From: an uncultured Lewinella sp.
GTDB taxonomy: Bacteria > Bacteroidota > Bacteroidia > Chitinophagales > Saprospiraceae
Length of the DNA stretch: 45,363 bases
Direction: 5' to 3'
NCBI GenBank assembly: GCA_913057785.1
Contig: CAJXPD010000050.1
Location: 1 to 45,363, forward strand
The notes below the pieces were generated by a model. It ran no database searches. It was given only the letters and a program-made list of their open reading frames with translations, and had not been told where the DNA came from. Shown here piece by piece: positions 7,566 to 16,280 of the stretch. Both the position numbers and the translations under genes were made by a program. How positions within the stretch are numbered: the stretch's first letter is position 1; each line of letters starts with the position of its first letter.

Positions 7566-8321
7566 CTATTGCAATGAAAACAGCTGTAGGATCTGATCTT
7601 TCCGCCGAACGGATACCGGAACTTTACTCCCATCCTTCATGACCAGGAAACCGCCTTGGGATTTCTCAAAGCGATCTAGCTGGTGTAAATTGAAAAGGTG
7701 TGAATGATGGGGGCGATAGAAGTGATGCGGCTTCAACAAGTTTTCATACTCGCGAAGGTTATTAGAGACCAATATCTCCTTGCCGTCCACTAGGTAGAAA
7801 CGGGTATAGCTGCCAGCCGCCTCGCATCTAACAATATCCGGCACTTCTACCATGTAGATATTTTCTGCGTCCTTTAGCACCAATTTCTTTGGCCCTTGGG
7901 GCTGTAGGAAGTTTTGGAAAACCGCTTCCATTTGTGTCCATTTTTCTTCTTTCCGCTGCTTATCGAGATTGGCTTCGGCCTTTTCTACCGCACGCATCAG
8001 CTCCTCTGGATCTATGGGTTTCAGCAAGTAGTCCAAAGCACTGAGCTTGATGGCTTCTAAGGCAAAGCGATCAAAAGCGGTGGTAAAGATCACCTCGAAG
8101 GATCGCTCTCCTAACTGTCGCAACAAATCTAGACCTGTTCCGTCTTGCATCTGGACGTCCAAAAACACCAAGCTTGGCTGCTTGGCTGCAATCAAGGCCT
8201 TACCTGCCGCCACCCCATCCGCTTCTCCCAAAATTTCAAGCTGTGGGCAATACAATTCGATCAAATGTCGCAGGCCATCACGGAAGGGACGCTCATCGTC
8301 AATCAGTACAACTTTCATCAT
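7566..8321 (-). CDS. LytTR-family response regulator
   Basis: This is a two-component response regulator that binds DNA. Receiver domain residues 3-120 include the acidic pair IDD (7-9), the phosphoacceptor Asp55 in LVFLDVQM, TTAF and LLKPID, which holds the conserved Lys. A LytTR DNA-binding domain occupies about 143-251 (LVLKDAENIYMVEVPDIV, then FYRPHHSHLFNLHQL and VPVSVRRK). The start ATG (8321-8319) overlaps the stop codon of the upstream kinase by one base (TAATG), and a second ATG follows directly. This coupling makes the kinase its cognate partner. Target genes are unknown. Confidence 0.93.
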   Translation of the reverse strand: MMKVVLIDDERPFRDGLRHLIELYCPQLEILGEADGVAAGKALIAAKQPSLVFLDVQMQDGTGLDLLRQLGERSFEVIFTTAFDRFALEAIKLSALDYLLKPIDPEELMRAVEKAEANLDKQRKEEKWTQMEAVFQNFLQPQGPKKLVLKDAENIYMVEVPDIVRCEAAGSYTRFYLVDGKEILVSNNLREYENLLKPHHFYRPHHSHLFNLHQLDRFEKSQGGFLVMKDGSKVPVSVRRKDQILQLFSLQ

Positions 8322-10261
8322 TATATCGCGGATTTTAATGGAAGATGGAATTCAACTTTAGTGCCAGCGGCATCGCCATGATCATCATGGAGATCGATAA
8401 TGGCAAAGCTGGATTTTCGTTTTGTTCTACGATTCATCAGGGCAATACGGTCTTTCATTACCTCTAAAGCTACTGATTTTCGATACGGCTGGGACCCTGG
8501 CACGGTTTCCTTGCGACCAATTCCATTGTCTTCCACCACCACATGCAAATGCTCTGCTTCGCGCTCAAAGGAGAGATGAAGCTTTCCAGACTGCTTCTTA
8601 GGTATTAGGCCATGTTCGATGGCATTTTCAACAACAGGTTGGAGCAGCATGGGTGGAAAGGACCACTCTTCGATATCTAAGTCTTCATCGACATGAAGAC
8701 TGAAGTCAAAACAATCTCCGTAACGCAACTGCTGCAATTCAATGTAATGACTGATCGATTCAATTTCTGATCCCAGGCTCACCGTTTCAGTACGGCTTCC
8801 CTCTAGTACATTCCGCATAAGGCGAGAGAATTTGGATAGGTATAGTACAGCCTCTCGTTTATTGGTTTCCTTCAAGATGAACTGTTGGATGGAAGAGAGA
8901 GCATGAAAGAAGAAATGGGGATTCATCTGGGTTCGTAATAGCCGCTGTTCAGATTGCATCAAGAGGAATTCCTTCCTCAATATCCGCTGGCGATAGGCAA
9001 AATACCCTAGTGACCCCAAGAGCAAGGCTCCCCCAGCAAGTAAAAATAGCCAGAGATTGCGTTGCCGCAATTCCAGTTCTTGAATCTGCGTTTCCTGTTT
9101 CAAACGGACGATTTCCGACTCCTTCGCCGCCGTCTCATAGATCATATTCAAGTTTTGCATCTTACTCGTCTTCTCCTGATTGTAAACAGAATCCTGCATC
9201 TGTTTATACAATTCATGATACTCTAAGGCCTCTTCCGCTTGATTGCGCTTCTTGTAGAATTCGTACAATTGGAAATAGGCATTGTTTAACAAGACAACAT
9301 GGTCGTCCAGCTCAGCATAGGCCAGTGCTTTGTAGGCAGACTCAAAAGCCTCTTGGTAGCGCCCCAAGCCGAACTTAGACTCTGCGTCGTAATTATAGGC
9401 AAAGGCCATATCCAGGTAGTTGCTGGTATCTGTCAAGGGGAATGCCAGCTCAACGTATTCCAAAGCTTTTTCATACTGCTCCTGAAGGATAGCCGTACGA
9501 CTAAGCGATCGAAGCAATCGGCCCTCGAATACCTTATTACCGACTTCTTTGGCTTTTTCATAAGCTATCAGTTCATAGTGCAAAGCACTATCAATCACTC
9601 CCATATTTTTGTAATTCCCCGCTAAAGAACCTGCCGCATATATAATCTTATACCAGTTATCTGTTTTGTAGGCATAGTCTAAGATCTTAAGGCGGTAGGC
9701 TTTGGCTTCTTCATTTCGCTCCATATTGGATAGTACCACGGCAATATTTTGATAGCCATTGTAAATGTCAGCCTGGTTATCGATTTCTTCAGAGAGTCGA
9801 AGGGAGGGATAGAGATAACTGAGCGCCCTTTCGTGATCCTCCAACATGATATAATTGATACCAATGTTCGTTAGAGCTACAGATTCTCCCCGCTTATCTC
9901 CAAGCTTGACGAATAGATCCAAGGCTTGCTGGTGAAAGACGGTACTTTCCCCCAACTCACGCCGCTGATGAGCGATGTTACCTCGCAAGACTAGAATGCC
10001 AGCGCCATGTTTTTCGGAAGGAATAGGACTATTATCCAGCTCTAGTTTGGCAAGATCAGTATAATGCTCACAGCTATCCAATTGGTTCAAGAATATATAG
10101 TTCTTAGCAATCTTGCTAAGAACTTCCACTTTCAAAGTATCTGTTATTTCTGGAAGTAAGGCTTTCAAGCTATCTAATGGTTCAACAGTTTGTGCAGAGC
10201 CCTGAAATGGGCAACAGGTAGCCATCACTAGGAAGGCCATAGGAAGTGCGAAGGTTTTCAT
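8321..10261 (-). CDS. TPR-repeat sensor histidine kinase, LytS/His_kinase type
   Basis: This is the membrane sensor kinase that phosphorylates the LytTR regulator encoded just downstream. It has a signal peptide at the chosen start (MKTFALPMAFLVMATC) and then a periplasmic region of TPR-like helical repeats over roughly residues 40-370 (for example ALTNIGINYIMLEDHERAL). A short coiled coil and one transmembrane helix (about 403-422, LWLFLLAGGALLLGSLGYF) follow. The cytoplasmic His_kinase domain has the motif RTQMNPHFFFHALSSIQ with the phospho-His near 449. The HATPase part has VVENAIEHG and DNGIGRKE. The start at 10261 is chosen over the in-frame ATG at 10312, because the extra 17 residues would precede the signal peptide. 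Confidence 0.92.
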   Translation of the reverse strand: MKTFALPMAFLVMATCCPFQGSAQTVEPLDSLKALLPEITDTLKVEVLSKIAKNYIFLNQLDSCEHYTDLAKLELDNSPIPSEKHGAGILVLRGNIAHQRRELGESTVFHQQALDLFVKLGDKRGESVALTNIGINYIMLEDHERALSYLYPSLRLSEEIDNQADIYNGYQNIAVVLSNMERNEEAKAYRLKILDYAYKTDNWYKIIYAAGSLAGNYKNMGVIDSALHYELIAYEKAKEVGNKVFEGRLLRSLSRTAILQEQYEKALEYVELAFPLTDTSNYLDMAFAYNYDAESKFGLGRYQEAFESAYKALAYAELDDHVVLLNNAYFQLYEFYKKRNQAEEALEYHELYKQMQDSVYNQEKTSKMQNLNMIYETAAKESEIVRLKQETQIQELELRQRNLWLFLLAGGALLLGSLGYFAYRQRILRKEFLLMQSEQRLLRTQMNPHFFFHALSSIQQFILKETNKREAVLYLSKFSRLMRNVLEGSRTETVSLGSEIESISHYIELQQLRYGDCFDFSLHVDEDLDIEEWSFPPMLLQPVVENAIEHGLIPKKQSGKLHLSFEREAEHLHVVVEDNGIGRKETVPGSQPYRKSVALEVMKDRIALMNRRTKRKSSFAIIDLHDDHGDAAGTKVEFHLPLKSAI

Positions 10262-10962
10262 GCTTTTAGTTTTTTGGAATCTGAAATGTAGTGTTGTCAA
10301 CTGAGTGTTCATACTTTAATTGCTGTGGATATTTGGGTGTTAAATAATACAGTTGTCTTGGGCCTGAGCGCTTAGCCACTCAGCCCATAGGAATCTTCAA
10401 GCAGTGCCGAACTTAAGTTGGTTAATCGTTGAAATTTTCTTCCAATAGGTGCCGAACTCGAGGACCTAAGCAGTTGTATAGTAGATCCGCCGGAGCACTC
10501 TCCCTTGCACTTTATCCATTCCCAATCTATTCCCCACTGGGAAAGACGTGCAATCAAGAACGAGTCCTAAACAAAGCGATGGGTATTTCAAGGCATAGCA
10601 ACCCCATCCCCATAAGCACCAAATCACGCGATAAGTAGTAGACGGTTAAATTAAGCTGATTAAGCGACGGGTGAACAACAAGACAAAGTAGTTTAGTAGC
10701 TCCTCACAGCTATCATTTCGATAAGTCTGAGGGAGAATCAGGAAGTGTATTTACTGTGGAAGTAAGACAAGACAGTGCTAATATAAATAGTTTCTTGACC
10801 AAATTAACAGCTTTTTGCCTCATTATTTTAGGAAAATATTTATGTATGATCAAAAACTAGCGATCTGTCCAACTTTGATTGCTGCTGGTAGAAAAAAATC
10901 TTTGAAGATTACTAATTTCCCGATGTTTCTACTTTAGATCTGATTTAAGGAACGGATTGGAT
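10262..10962. other. Long intergenic region between divergent kinase and ABC transporter genes
   Basis: About 700 bp with no convincing gene. An imperfect hairpin (GGCCTGAG and CTCAGCCC, about 10361-10387) lies in the kinase leader. A short direct repeat GTGCCGAACT occurs twice near 10405-10455. The right 200 bp are AT rich and hold the ABC promoter. Small open frames at 10372-10638 on both strands look random. I see no known RNA here. Confidence 0.5.
10874..10904 (+). promoter_or_regulatory. Promoter of the ABC exporter operon
   Basis: TTTG at 10874-10877, a 19-bp spacer, then AATCTTTG at 10897-10904. This is one mismatch from the Bacteroidota consensus TTTG-N19-TAnnTTTG. It predicts a start near 10911 and a leader of about 50 nt before ATG 10963. 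An AAGG stretch about 13 nt before the ATG could help ribosome binding. Confidence 0.65.
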
Positions 10963-11871
10963 ATGAATATACTTCAACTAGAAGATGTTGTAAAGACTTA
11001 CGACAAACATGTGGCTGTGGACAAGGTGAGTTTTAACGTACCAGAGGGACGTATTTTTGGACTGCTCGGTCCGAACGGTGCTGGTAAGACCTCCTTAATA
11101 CGAATCATCACCACCATCACTCGAGCTGATGAAGGCAGAGTGCTTCTCGCCGGAGAGCCGATCAATAGCAACACACCCACTCAGATTGGGTATATGCCCG
11201 AAGAAAGAGGGCTATACAAGAAAATGAAGGTGGGAGATCACCTCATGTACTTAGCCCAACTGAAGGGACTCAGCAGAAAAGGAGCTAAAACTGCCATAGG
11301 TGACTGGTTCGAAAAATTCGAAATAGGCGATTGGTGGGGCAAAAAGGTTGAGGAATTATCCAAAGGGATGCAGCAAAAGATCCAATTCATTGCCACGGTT
11401 ATCCACAAACCCAAACTCCTGATCTTAGATGAACCCTTTTCTGGGCTAGATCCAATCAATACCAACCTCATTAAGGACGAGATCCATCAACTACAACAAG
11501 AGGGAGTTAGCATTATTTTTTCTACCCACCGAATGGAACAAGTAGAAGAAATTTGTGAAGAGATCGTACTCATCAATAAGGGTAAAAATATCTTGAATGG
11601 AGAGGTTAAAGCGATCAAGGATCAATTTAAAGAAAATCGCTTCCGCTTGGACTATGACACGGAGCTACCTACTGCCATTTCTCAACAAGCAAATATCATC
11701 GAGCAGGGTCCTAATCACTTGGTGATACAGCTTTCAGCAGGGGAGGATTCCAATAGTCTACTCCGTTATTTCATTAGCAATGGCTTACACGTCACCGCCT
11801 TCAATGAAATTCTTCCGAGCCTGAATGAGATATTTATCCAGCAAGTGACGACAGTAGAGGAAGCTGTCTAA
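10963..11871 (+). CDS. ABC transporter ATP-binding protein (NatA-like)
   Basis: This is the ATPase subunit of an ABC-2 type exporter. Walker A GLLGPNGAGKTS is near residues 34-45, the signature LSKGMQQK near 131, and Walker B LLILDEPFSGLDP with the catalytic Glu follows. IIFSTHRMEQVEEICE holds the H-loop. The last 90 residues form the C-terminal DUF4162-like extension typical of this group. An ATG at 10963 is used; a TTG six bases upstream is in frame. The permease gene follows after 36 bp. The cargo is unknown; NatAB of Bacillus exports sodium, but this subfamily is broad. Confidence 0.93.
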   Translation: MNILQLEDVVKTYDKHVAVDKVSFNVPEGRIFGLLGPNGAGKTSLIRIITTITRADEGRVLLAGEPINSNTPTQIGYMPEERGLYKKMKVGDHLMYLAQLKGLSRKGAKTAIGDWFEKFEIGDWWGKKVEELSKGMQQKIQFIATVIHKPKLLILDEPFSGLDPINTNLIKDEIHQLQQEGVSIIFSTHRMEQVEEICEEIVLINKGKNILNGEVKAIKDQFKENRFRLDYDTELPTAISQQANIIEQGPNHLVIQLSAGEDSNSLLRYFISNGLHVTAFNEILPSLNEIFIQQVTTVEEAV

Positions 11872-11907
11872 TTTTCTCCTTTTCAACGCCCAACGAAAAT
11901 ATACAAG

Positions 11908-13224
11908 ATGAATAATCTTTGGTTAATCATAAAAAGAGAATACCTCACCCGCGTCACCAGACGCTCCTTTATTCTTGCTACGCTTTTGACCCCGCTGGCC
12001 ATTGGCCTTTTCTTTGTAGTCGTCTCCTTCATTTTCCAGTATGACAGTGACGACTCGAAGCGGATAGCTGTCATCGACGAAGGCAATATCTTTGATGGTA
12101 AAATCAAAGATGAGAACAACCTCTTTTTTAAGTTCGTCAATACTGACCTAGATGTAATCAAGGATAATTTTGATGAAATGGATTACAATGGTATCCTGCT
12201 TATCCCTAGCCTTGATGACCTGCTGAAGAAGGACTTCCGAGTATTCTATTATTCCGATGAAAAGCTTACCCTCGATATCGAGCCCATCATAGTCTCTAGA
12301 ATCCGAGAACGGGTCAGAGACTACAAGATTGATCAGCTGCAAATAGACCGACAACAACTCGATGCCCTCAACACCAAAATCGAACTAGAGCCCAAACCTA
12401 TCAAAGCCGCACCAGAAGAAACGACGAAAATGGCTGGCAAAATTGCCGCTGCCATTGGCTTCTTCATGGGTATCATCATGTACATGACGGTCTTTATCTA
12501 TGGAATGATGGTGATGCGCTCGGTCATGGAAGAAAAGACTAGCCGTATTGTGGAAGTGATGATTTCTTCGGTGAAGCCTTTTCAGCTGATGTTGGGTAAA
12601 ATCATTGGCGTGGGAGCAGTAGGCTTGACCCAGCTTGCGATATGGGCAATTCTTATTCCCCTCATCGTTACGGTGGCTGGACTCTTCTTTGGTGCGGATG
12701 CAGACGCCATGCCTCCTTCTGCTGCTGCCGCCGGAGCAGAGATAGATCCAGAGGAAGCAGAAGCGATGCTCAGCCTAGTGATCCAGGAATTGTCCCAACA
12801 GAATTGGTGGGCTATCCTACCATTGTTCATCCTGTATTTTTTAGGTGGATACTTCATGTATTCCGCCTTATTTGCAGCCGTAGGTTCTGCTATGGGAGAT
12901 GATCTAGGAGAGGGACAAGCTTTGACCATTCCAATTACCATCCCGGTTTTGTTGGCCTTTTATATCATGATGGTGAGTGTACAGGCTCCTAATTCAAGTC
13001 TAGCCATCTGGTCCTCTATTTTCCCCCTATTCTCCCCTATTGTGATGCCTGCTCGCATCCCCTTTGATCCCCCCATCTGGCAAGTCCTGCTATCGCTGCT
13101 GCTGCTAGTCGCCACTGCCTTAGCACTCGTTTGGTTATCCGGAAGGATATATCGAGTAGGCATCCTGATGTACGGCAAAAAGGTGGGCTTAAAGGAGCTG
13201 GGCAAGTGGATGTTTAGAGGCTAG
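11908..13224 (+). CDS. ABC-2 type permease (NatB-like)
   Basis: This is the membrane subunit of the exporter encoded with the preceding ATPase. It begins with the typical NNLWLIIKREYLTRVTRRSF, then a first transmembrane helix at about 24-46 and an extracytoplasmic domain of about 130 residues. From about 172 to 425 there are five or six further helices. RSVMEEKTSRIVEVMISSVKPFQLMLGKI is split by the membrane boundary and matches the conserved ABC-2 permease block. The acidic Ala-rich segment near 265-290 (AAAGAEIDPEEAEAML) is a loop insertion. The 438-residue length is normal for the NatB group. Confidence 0.92.
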   Translation: MNNLWLIIKREYLTRVTRRSFILATLLTPLAIGLFFVVVSFIFQYDSDDSKRIAVIDEGNIFDGKIKDENNLFFKFVNTDLDVIKDNFDEMDYNGILLIPSLDDLLKKDFRVFYYSDEKLTLDIEPIIVSRIRERVRDYKIDQLQIDRQQLDALNTKIELEPKPIKAAPEETTKMAGKIAAAIGFFMGIIMYMTVFIYGMMVMRSVMEEKTSRIVEVMISSVKPFQLMLGKIIGVGAVGLTQLAIWAILIPLIVTVAGLFFGADADAMPPSAAAAGAEIDPEEAEAMLSLVIQELSQQNWWAILPLFILYFLGGYFMYSALFAAVGSAMGDDLGEGQALTIPITIPVLLAFYIMMVSVQAPNSSLAIWSSIFPLFSPIVMPARIPFDPPIWQVLLSLLLLVATALALVWLSGRIYRVGILMYGKKVGLKELGKWMFRG

Positions 13225-13243
13225 AATAGCTGGGTAAGTCCAT

Positions 13244-13278
13244 AAAAAAACCGGAGAAAGGTTTGCAGACTTCTCCGG
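13244..13278 (-). terminator. Strong minus-strand terminator of the candidate small RNA
   Basis: Arms CCGGAGAA (13251-13258) and TTCTCCGG (13271-13278) enclose a 12-nt loop. On the minus strand they are followed by seven T (13250-13244). It faces away from the bamA operon but lies 400 bp past its stop, behind another minus-strand terminator, so it most likely ends a separate transcript. Confidence 0.85.
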
Positions 13279-13412
13279 CGATTGGATAGTATGTTTTCTC
13301 ATTGCATGTTTGAGAAAAACGAGGGAAGTCTCCCCCAGGGTGAGTTGTAGCCCCTGATTGGGGAGGGACCACGAGTGAATAAAGCAAAGCTCCCTTTTAA
13401 AGTCGAGGGGCA
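13244..13412 (-). ncRNA. Candidate structured small RNA of about 170 nt
   Basis: A near-consensus minus-strand promoter (13419-13449) and a textbook terminator (13244-13278) delimit about 170 nt without a plausible gene; the only open frame runs through the terminator. The middle contains a GC-rich compound hairpin at 13330-13365. Its outer arms are CTCCCC and GGGGAG, its inner arms CAGGG and CCCTG, and the loop is 11 nt. Size and stand-alone transcription resemble 6S-like or other housekeeping sRNAs, but I could not fit the 6S closing stem or the SRP RNA tetraloop, so no family is assigned. Confidence 0.5.
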
Positions 13413-13418
13413 TTGGAC

Positions 13419-13449
13419 TAAAAGTAAAAACTAAAGATAGCAGCACAAA
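13419..13449 (-). promoter_or_regulatory. Promoter of the candidate small RNA
   Basis: On the minus strand, TTTG (13449-13446), a 19-nt spacer and TACTTTTA (13426-13419) give one mismatch to TTTG-N19-TAnnTTTG. The predicted start is near 13412. No protein-coding gene follows within 170 nt. Confidence 0.55.
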
Positions 13450-13487
13450 CCGCTAAGATTTTAGCTTCCTTCTTTAAGCAAGGTAAA

Positions 13488-13533
13488 CAAAAAAAACGAG
13501 GCTTACAAAACCACTTCTGGCCTCATAAGCCTC
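13488..13533 (-). terminator. Terminator downstream of bamA
   Basis: Arms GAGGCTTA (13498-13505) and TAAGCCTC (13526-13533) enclose a 20-nt loop. On the minus strand they are followed by a T-rich run (13496-13489). It lies about 160 bp past the bamA stop and separates bamA from the candidate sRNA. A second hairpin with 7-bp arms (13544-13550 and 13559-13565) lies just before it. Confidence 0.7.
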
Positions 13534-13694
13534 CACCTATAAAGCTTGTTCGTGCATCAACAAGCAAGAGGACGAATAAAAGGATATATATACTATCTTG
13601 ATTTGAGGATCCTTATGGTTCCCTTGAACCTTCTATCGGGCTACTCCCCTCTCACTAATTCTTATTGGCAGGATTAATCAAGCGGAAATCCCAT

Positions 13695-16217
13695 TTATTC
13701 CGGCTCAAAACCAAGTATAATACTGAACTTTCCTAGTTCACTTAAAGCGCTGACGCCCGTATTATCCAAACCTAAGCCATAATCGAATCCAATCAACCCG
13801 AACATGGGTAACATTACCCGAAAGCCAAAGCCCAGGGATCGCTTGAGTTGGAAAGGATTGTAGCGATCAAAGCCCTCCCAGGCGTTGCCCGCCTCTAAGA
13901 AAAGCATGGTATACATCGTTGAATTGGGGTTGGTCGAAAGCGGGTACCTGATCTCCGTGGTAACCTTTTGAAAAATTGGAGCAGCCACCGTCTGTCCGTC
14001 CTTGACATTGGCTTCCAAATCCGTTACTTCATACCCCCGTAGGGCAATTATATCCGTGCCTTGATACCCAATAGCCTGGTTGTTAATCCCATCTCCCCCC
14101 AATTGAAAGCGTTCGAAGGGAGCGTAGCCCAGCTCTCGATTGTAATAGCCCAAATAGCCCATTTTAGCACTAATTCGTAATACCACTTTGTCAAATAAGG
14201 GACTAAAAAATTCCGCATTGAATCGCCATTTGTGATACTCTACCCAGCGATATTGCTCTTCTACACTAAGATCTTGTTTTCCTTCCTGCGTAAATAGAGA
14301 ATAAGGGGGTGTGAATTGCAGAGATAGGGATAGTCGGCTCCCCCGCGTCGGAAAGTTCGGATTATCGATAGAGTTCCGGCTGATCGTCTGGGTAATGCTA
14401 AAGTTGTTAAAAACCCCGTCTCCTAAAGCCGAGCCATCTGCTGCGGTAAACAAACCGGTACCCCAATTCCTAAGGGTAATGGTTTGCAAATTGATACCGG
14501 TGGAAGACACAAAGAAATCGTCCGGCCAACGCAGGCGTGTTCCCAGGCTGATACTTAGACTTTGTATGGAGAATTCGCCAAAGCCTGTGTTATCTCTACT
14601 CAAGCCATTCGTAAAGCGATTTAGGAAACCTGCTACCGTAAAGTTATTGGGCTTCTTACCCCAGAGCCAGGGTTCAGTAAAAGAAGCATTGGCGCTTTGG
14701 TATATTCTGCCATTACTCTGGAAGCGAAGCGATAATCGCTGGCCTTCGCCTTTCGGCAAGGGTCTCCAAGCCTCGGGATTGAATAAATTCCGAATGGAGA
14801 AGTTATTAAAGGAAATACCCAAGGTCCCAATCACACCATTACCTGTGCCTCCCCAGCCTGCCGATAACTCTAGCTGGTCAGCGGGGCGTTCTTCTACTTC
14901 ATATTCAATACTGACGGTTCCTTGTTGTGGATCTACCGGAGTGTTTATGTTCAAACTTTCGGGATTAAAAAAGCCCAAATTGACGATTTCGCGTTGCGAT
15001 CGGATGATGTCCGTTCTACTGAATTTAGCCCCAGGTAAGGTTCTCAACTCCCGTCTTATAACGTGATCAAAGGTCTGATGATTCCCAACAATTTGTACTC
15101 GATCAATTGTAGCTTGAGGACCTTCGAAAATTCGCAATTCCAAATCAACCGTATCCTCTCGAATGGCCACCTCCACCGGATCAAGCTTGAAAAACAGATA
15201 TCCTCGGTCTAGGTACAAGGAACTGATATCAGAGGCATTTTGACTAAAAAACAGGCGTTCCTCTAATTTTGAAACATCATAGACCTCACCTTTATCTAGG
15301 TCCAAGTAGGCGTCGAGTTGATCCGTACCGTAGATCACATTCCCCTTCCAACTTATATCTCCTAAGTAATAGGGTTTTCCTTCTTCTATTTCTAACAACA
15401 ATTGAAGTTCACCATCAGCGTCCCGCCACACACTATCCCTTACGATATGAGCATCCCGAAACCCCTGCGTTTGATAGAGTCGTATCAATTCCGTTTTATC
15501 TTGTTCGTACAGCTCAGGTCGGAATTTTGAAGCGGCCAAAAGCCGTCTCTTACGTCGTGTATTTTTCATGGCCCCACGTAGGGTTTTGGGCTTGAATTGG
15601 CTAAGACCGGCAAATTGAATGTCTTTGATCTTTACTCGCCGCCCCTTTTCAATGTTAAAGACCAGGGCAGTCTTGTGTATTTCGGCACTATCTAGCACTT
15701 CTTCAACGGTGGTTATGACGTCTAGAAATCCCTTCTCTTGATAGTATTCGTTGATCGCGTTAACGGCATTTTGTTTGGTATTATCGGTGACTATCCCTCC
15801 TTTCAGGAGAAAACGATTCACGGCATCATTTAAGTCATCATGCTGTCCCCTTCTTACTCCTCTGAAGGTATGTTTTCCTAATCTTGGCAGCTCCCTGATA
15901 CTAATCTCCAAGAAGGCGACATCTCCAATAACCTTTTCTAGGCGAATTTCTAAGTCAGTGAAAAGGCGTAATTTCCAAAGGGCCTTCATTGCCCGCTGAA
16001 TCGTCGGGCCAGGGATTGTAATTTTGTCACCGATTTCCAGCTTAGCAATCGAAATTAGGGCATTTTCATCCGTGTAGTTCAGGCCAACGACCCTAATTCC
16101 ACCTATTTGATATTCTTTCCCCTCCTGATAATCTAATACCGGGGTTTCGATCCTTTCCTGCGAAAGCAAACTCCAACAGAGCGTGATCTGAAAGAAAAGT
16201 AGTAGAGGATATTTCAT
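13695..16217 (-). CDS. bamA: Outer membrane protein assembly factor BamA (Omp85)
   Basis: BamA is the central subunit of the beta-barrel assembly machinery in the outer membrane. A signal peptide (MKYPLLLFFQITLCWSLLSQ) is followed by about five POTRA domains over residues 30-420, for example IGGIRVVGLNYTDENAL, VKIKDIQFAGLSQF, IDRVQIVGNHQTFDHVI and RELRTLPGAKFSRTDI. A 16-strand barrel follows. The barrel holds IIALRGYEVTDL, the Omp85 lid-loop motif (VRGF-like). The protein is 840 residues long, typical for Bacteroidota. The ATG at 16217 is chosen since an ATG five codons upstream would precede the signal peptide. It is last in a possible operon behind the Kelch lipoprotein (about 60 bp gap) and is followed by terminators. 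Confidence 0.95.
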   Translation of the reverse strand: MKYPLLLFFQITLCWSLLSQERIETPVLDYQEGKEYQIGGIRVVGLNYTDENALISIAKLEIGDKITIPGPTIQRAMKALWKLRLFTDLEIRLEKVIGDVAFLEISIRELPRLGKHTFRGVRRGQHDDLNDAVNRFLLKGGIVTDNTKQNAVNAINEYYQEKGFLDVITTVEEVLDSAEIHKTALVFNIEKGRRVKIKDIQFAGLSQFKPKTLRGAMKNTRRKRRLLAASKFRPELYEQDKTELIRLYQTQGFRDAHIVRDSVWRDADGELQLLLEIEEGKPYYLGDISWKGNVIYGTDQLDAYLDLDKGEVYDVSKLEERLFFSQNASDISSLYLDRGYLFFKLDPVEVAIREDTVDLELRIFEGPQATIDRVQIVGNHQTFDHVIRRELRTLPGAKFSRTDIIRSQREIVNLGFFNPESLNINTPVDPQQGTVSIEYEVEERPADQLELSAGWGGTGNGVIGTLGISFNNFSIRNLFNPEAWRPLPKGEGQRLSLRFQSNGRIYQSANASFTEPWLWGKKPNNFTVAGFLNRFTNGLSRDNTGFGEFSIQSLSISLGTRLRWPDDFFVSSTGINLQTITLRNWGTGLFTAADGSALGDGVFNNFSITQTISRNSIDNPNFPTRGSRLSLSLQFTPPYSLFTQEGKQDLSVEEQYRWVEYHKWRFNAEFFSPLFDKVVLRISAKMGYLGYYNRELGYAPFERFQLGGDGINNQAIGYQGTDIIALRGYEVTDLEANVKDGQTVAAPIFQKVTTEIRYPLSTNPNSTMYTMLFLEAGNAWEGFDRYNPFQLKRSLGFGFRVMLPMFGLIGFDYGLGLDNTGVSALSELGKFSIILGFEPE

Positions 16218-16280
16218 ACTATGGTATTCCATTTACAGGCTGATAAACACTGTGATTTCTTGGGCTGTGCAAGCAGTAGT

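Noticed and set aside
10429..10638. Small plus-strand frame of 69 codons in the intergenic region
   Set aside because: Composition looks random, and the opposite strand is open over part of the same span.
13189..13446. Minus-strand open frame of 85 codons across the candidate sRNA
   Set aside because: Runs through the terminator hairpin and has no coding character; overlaps the end of the permease gene.
14311..15066. 251-codon plus-strand frame within bamA
   Set aside because: Antisense to POTRA and barrel regions with firm matches; shadow frame.
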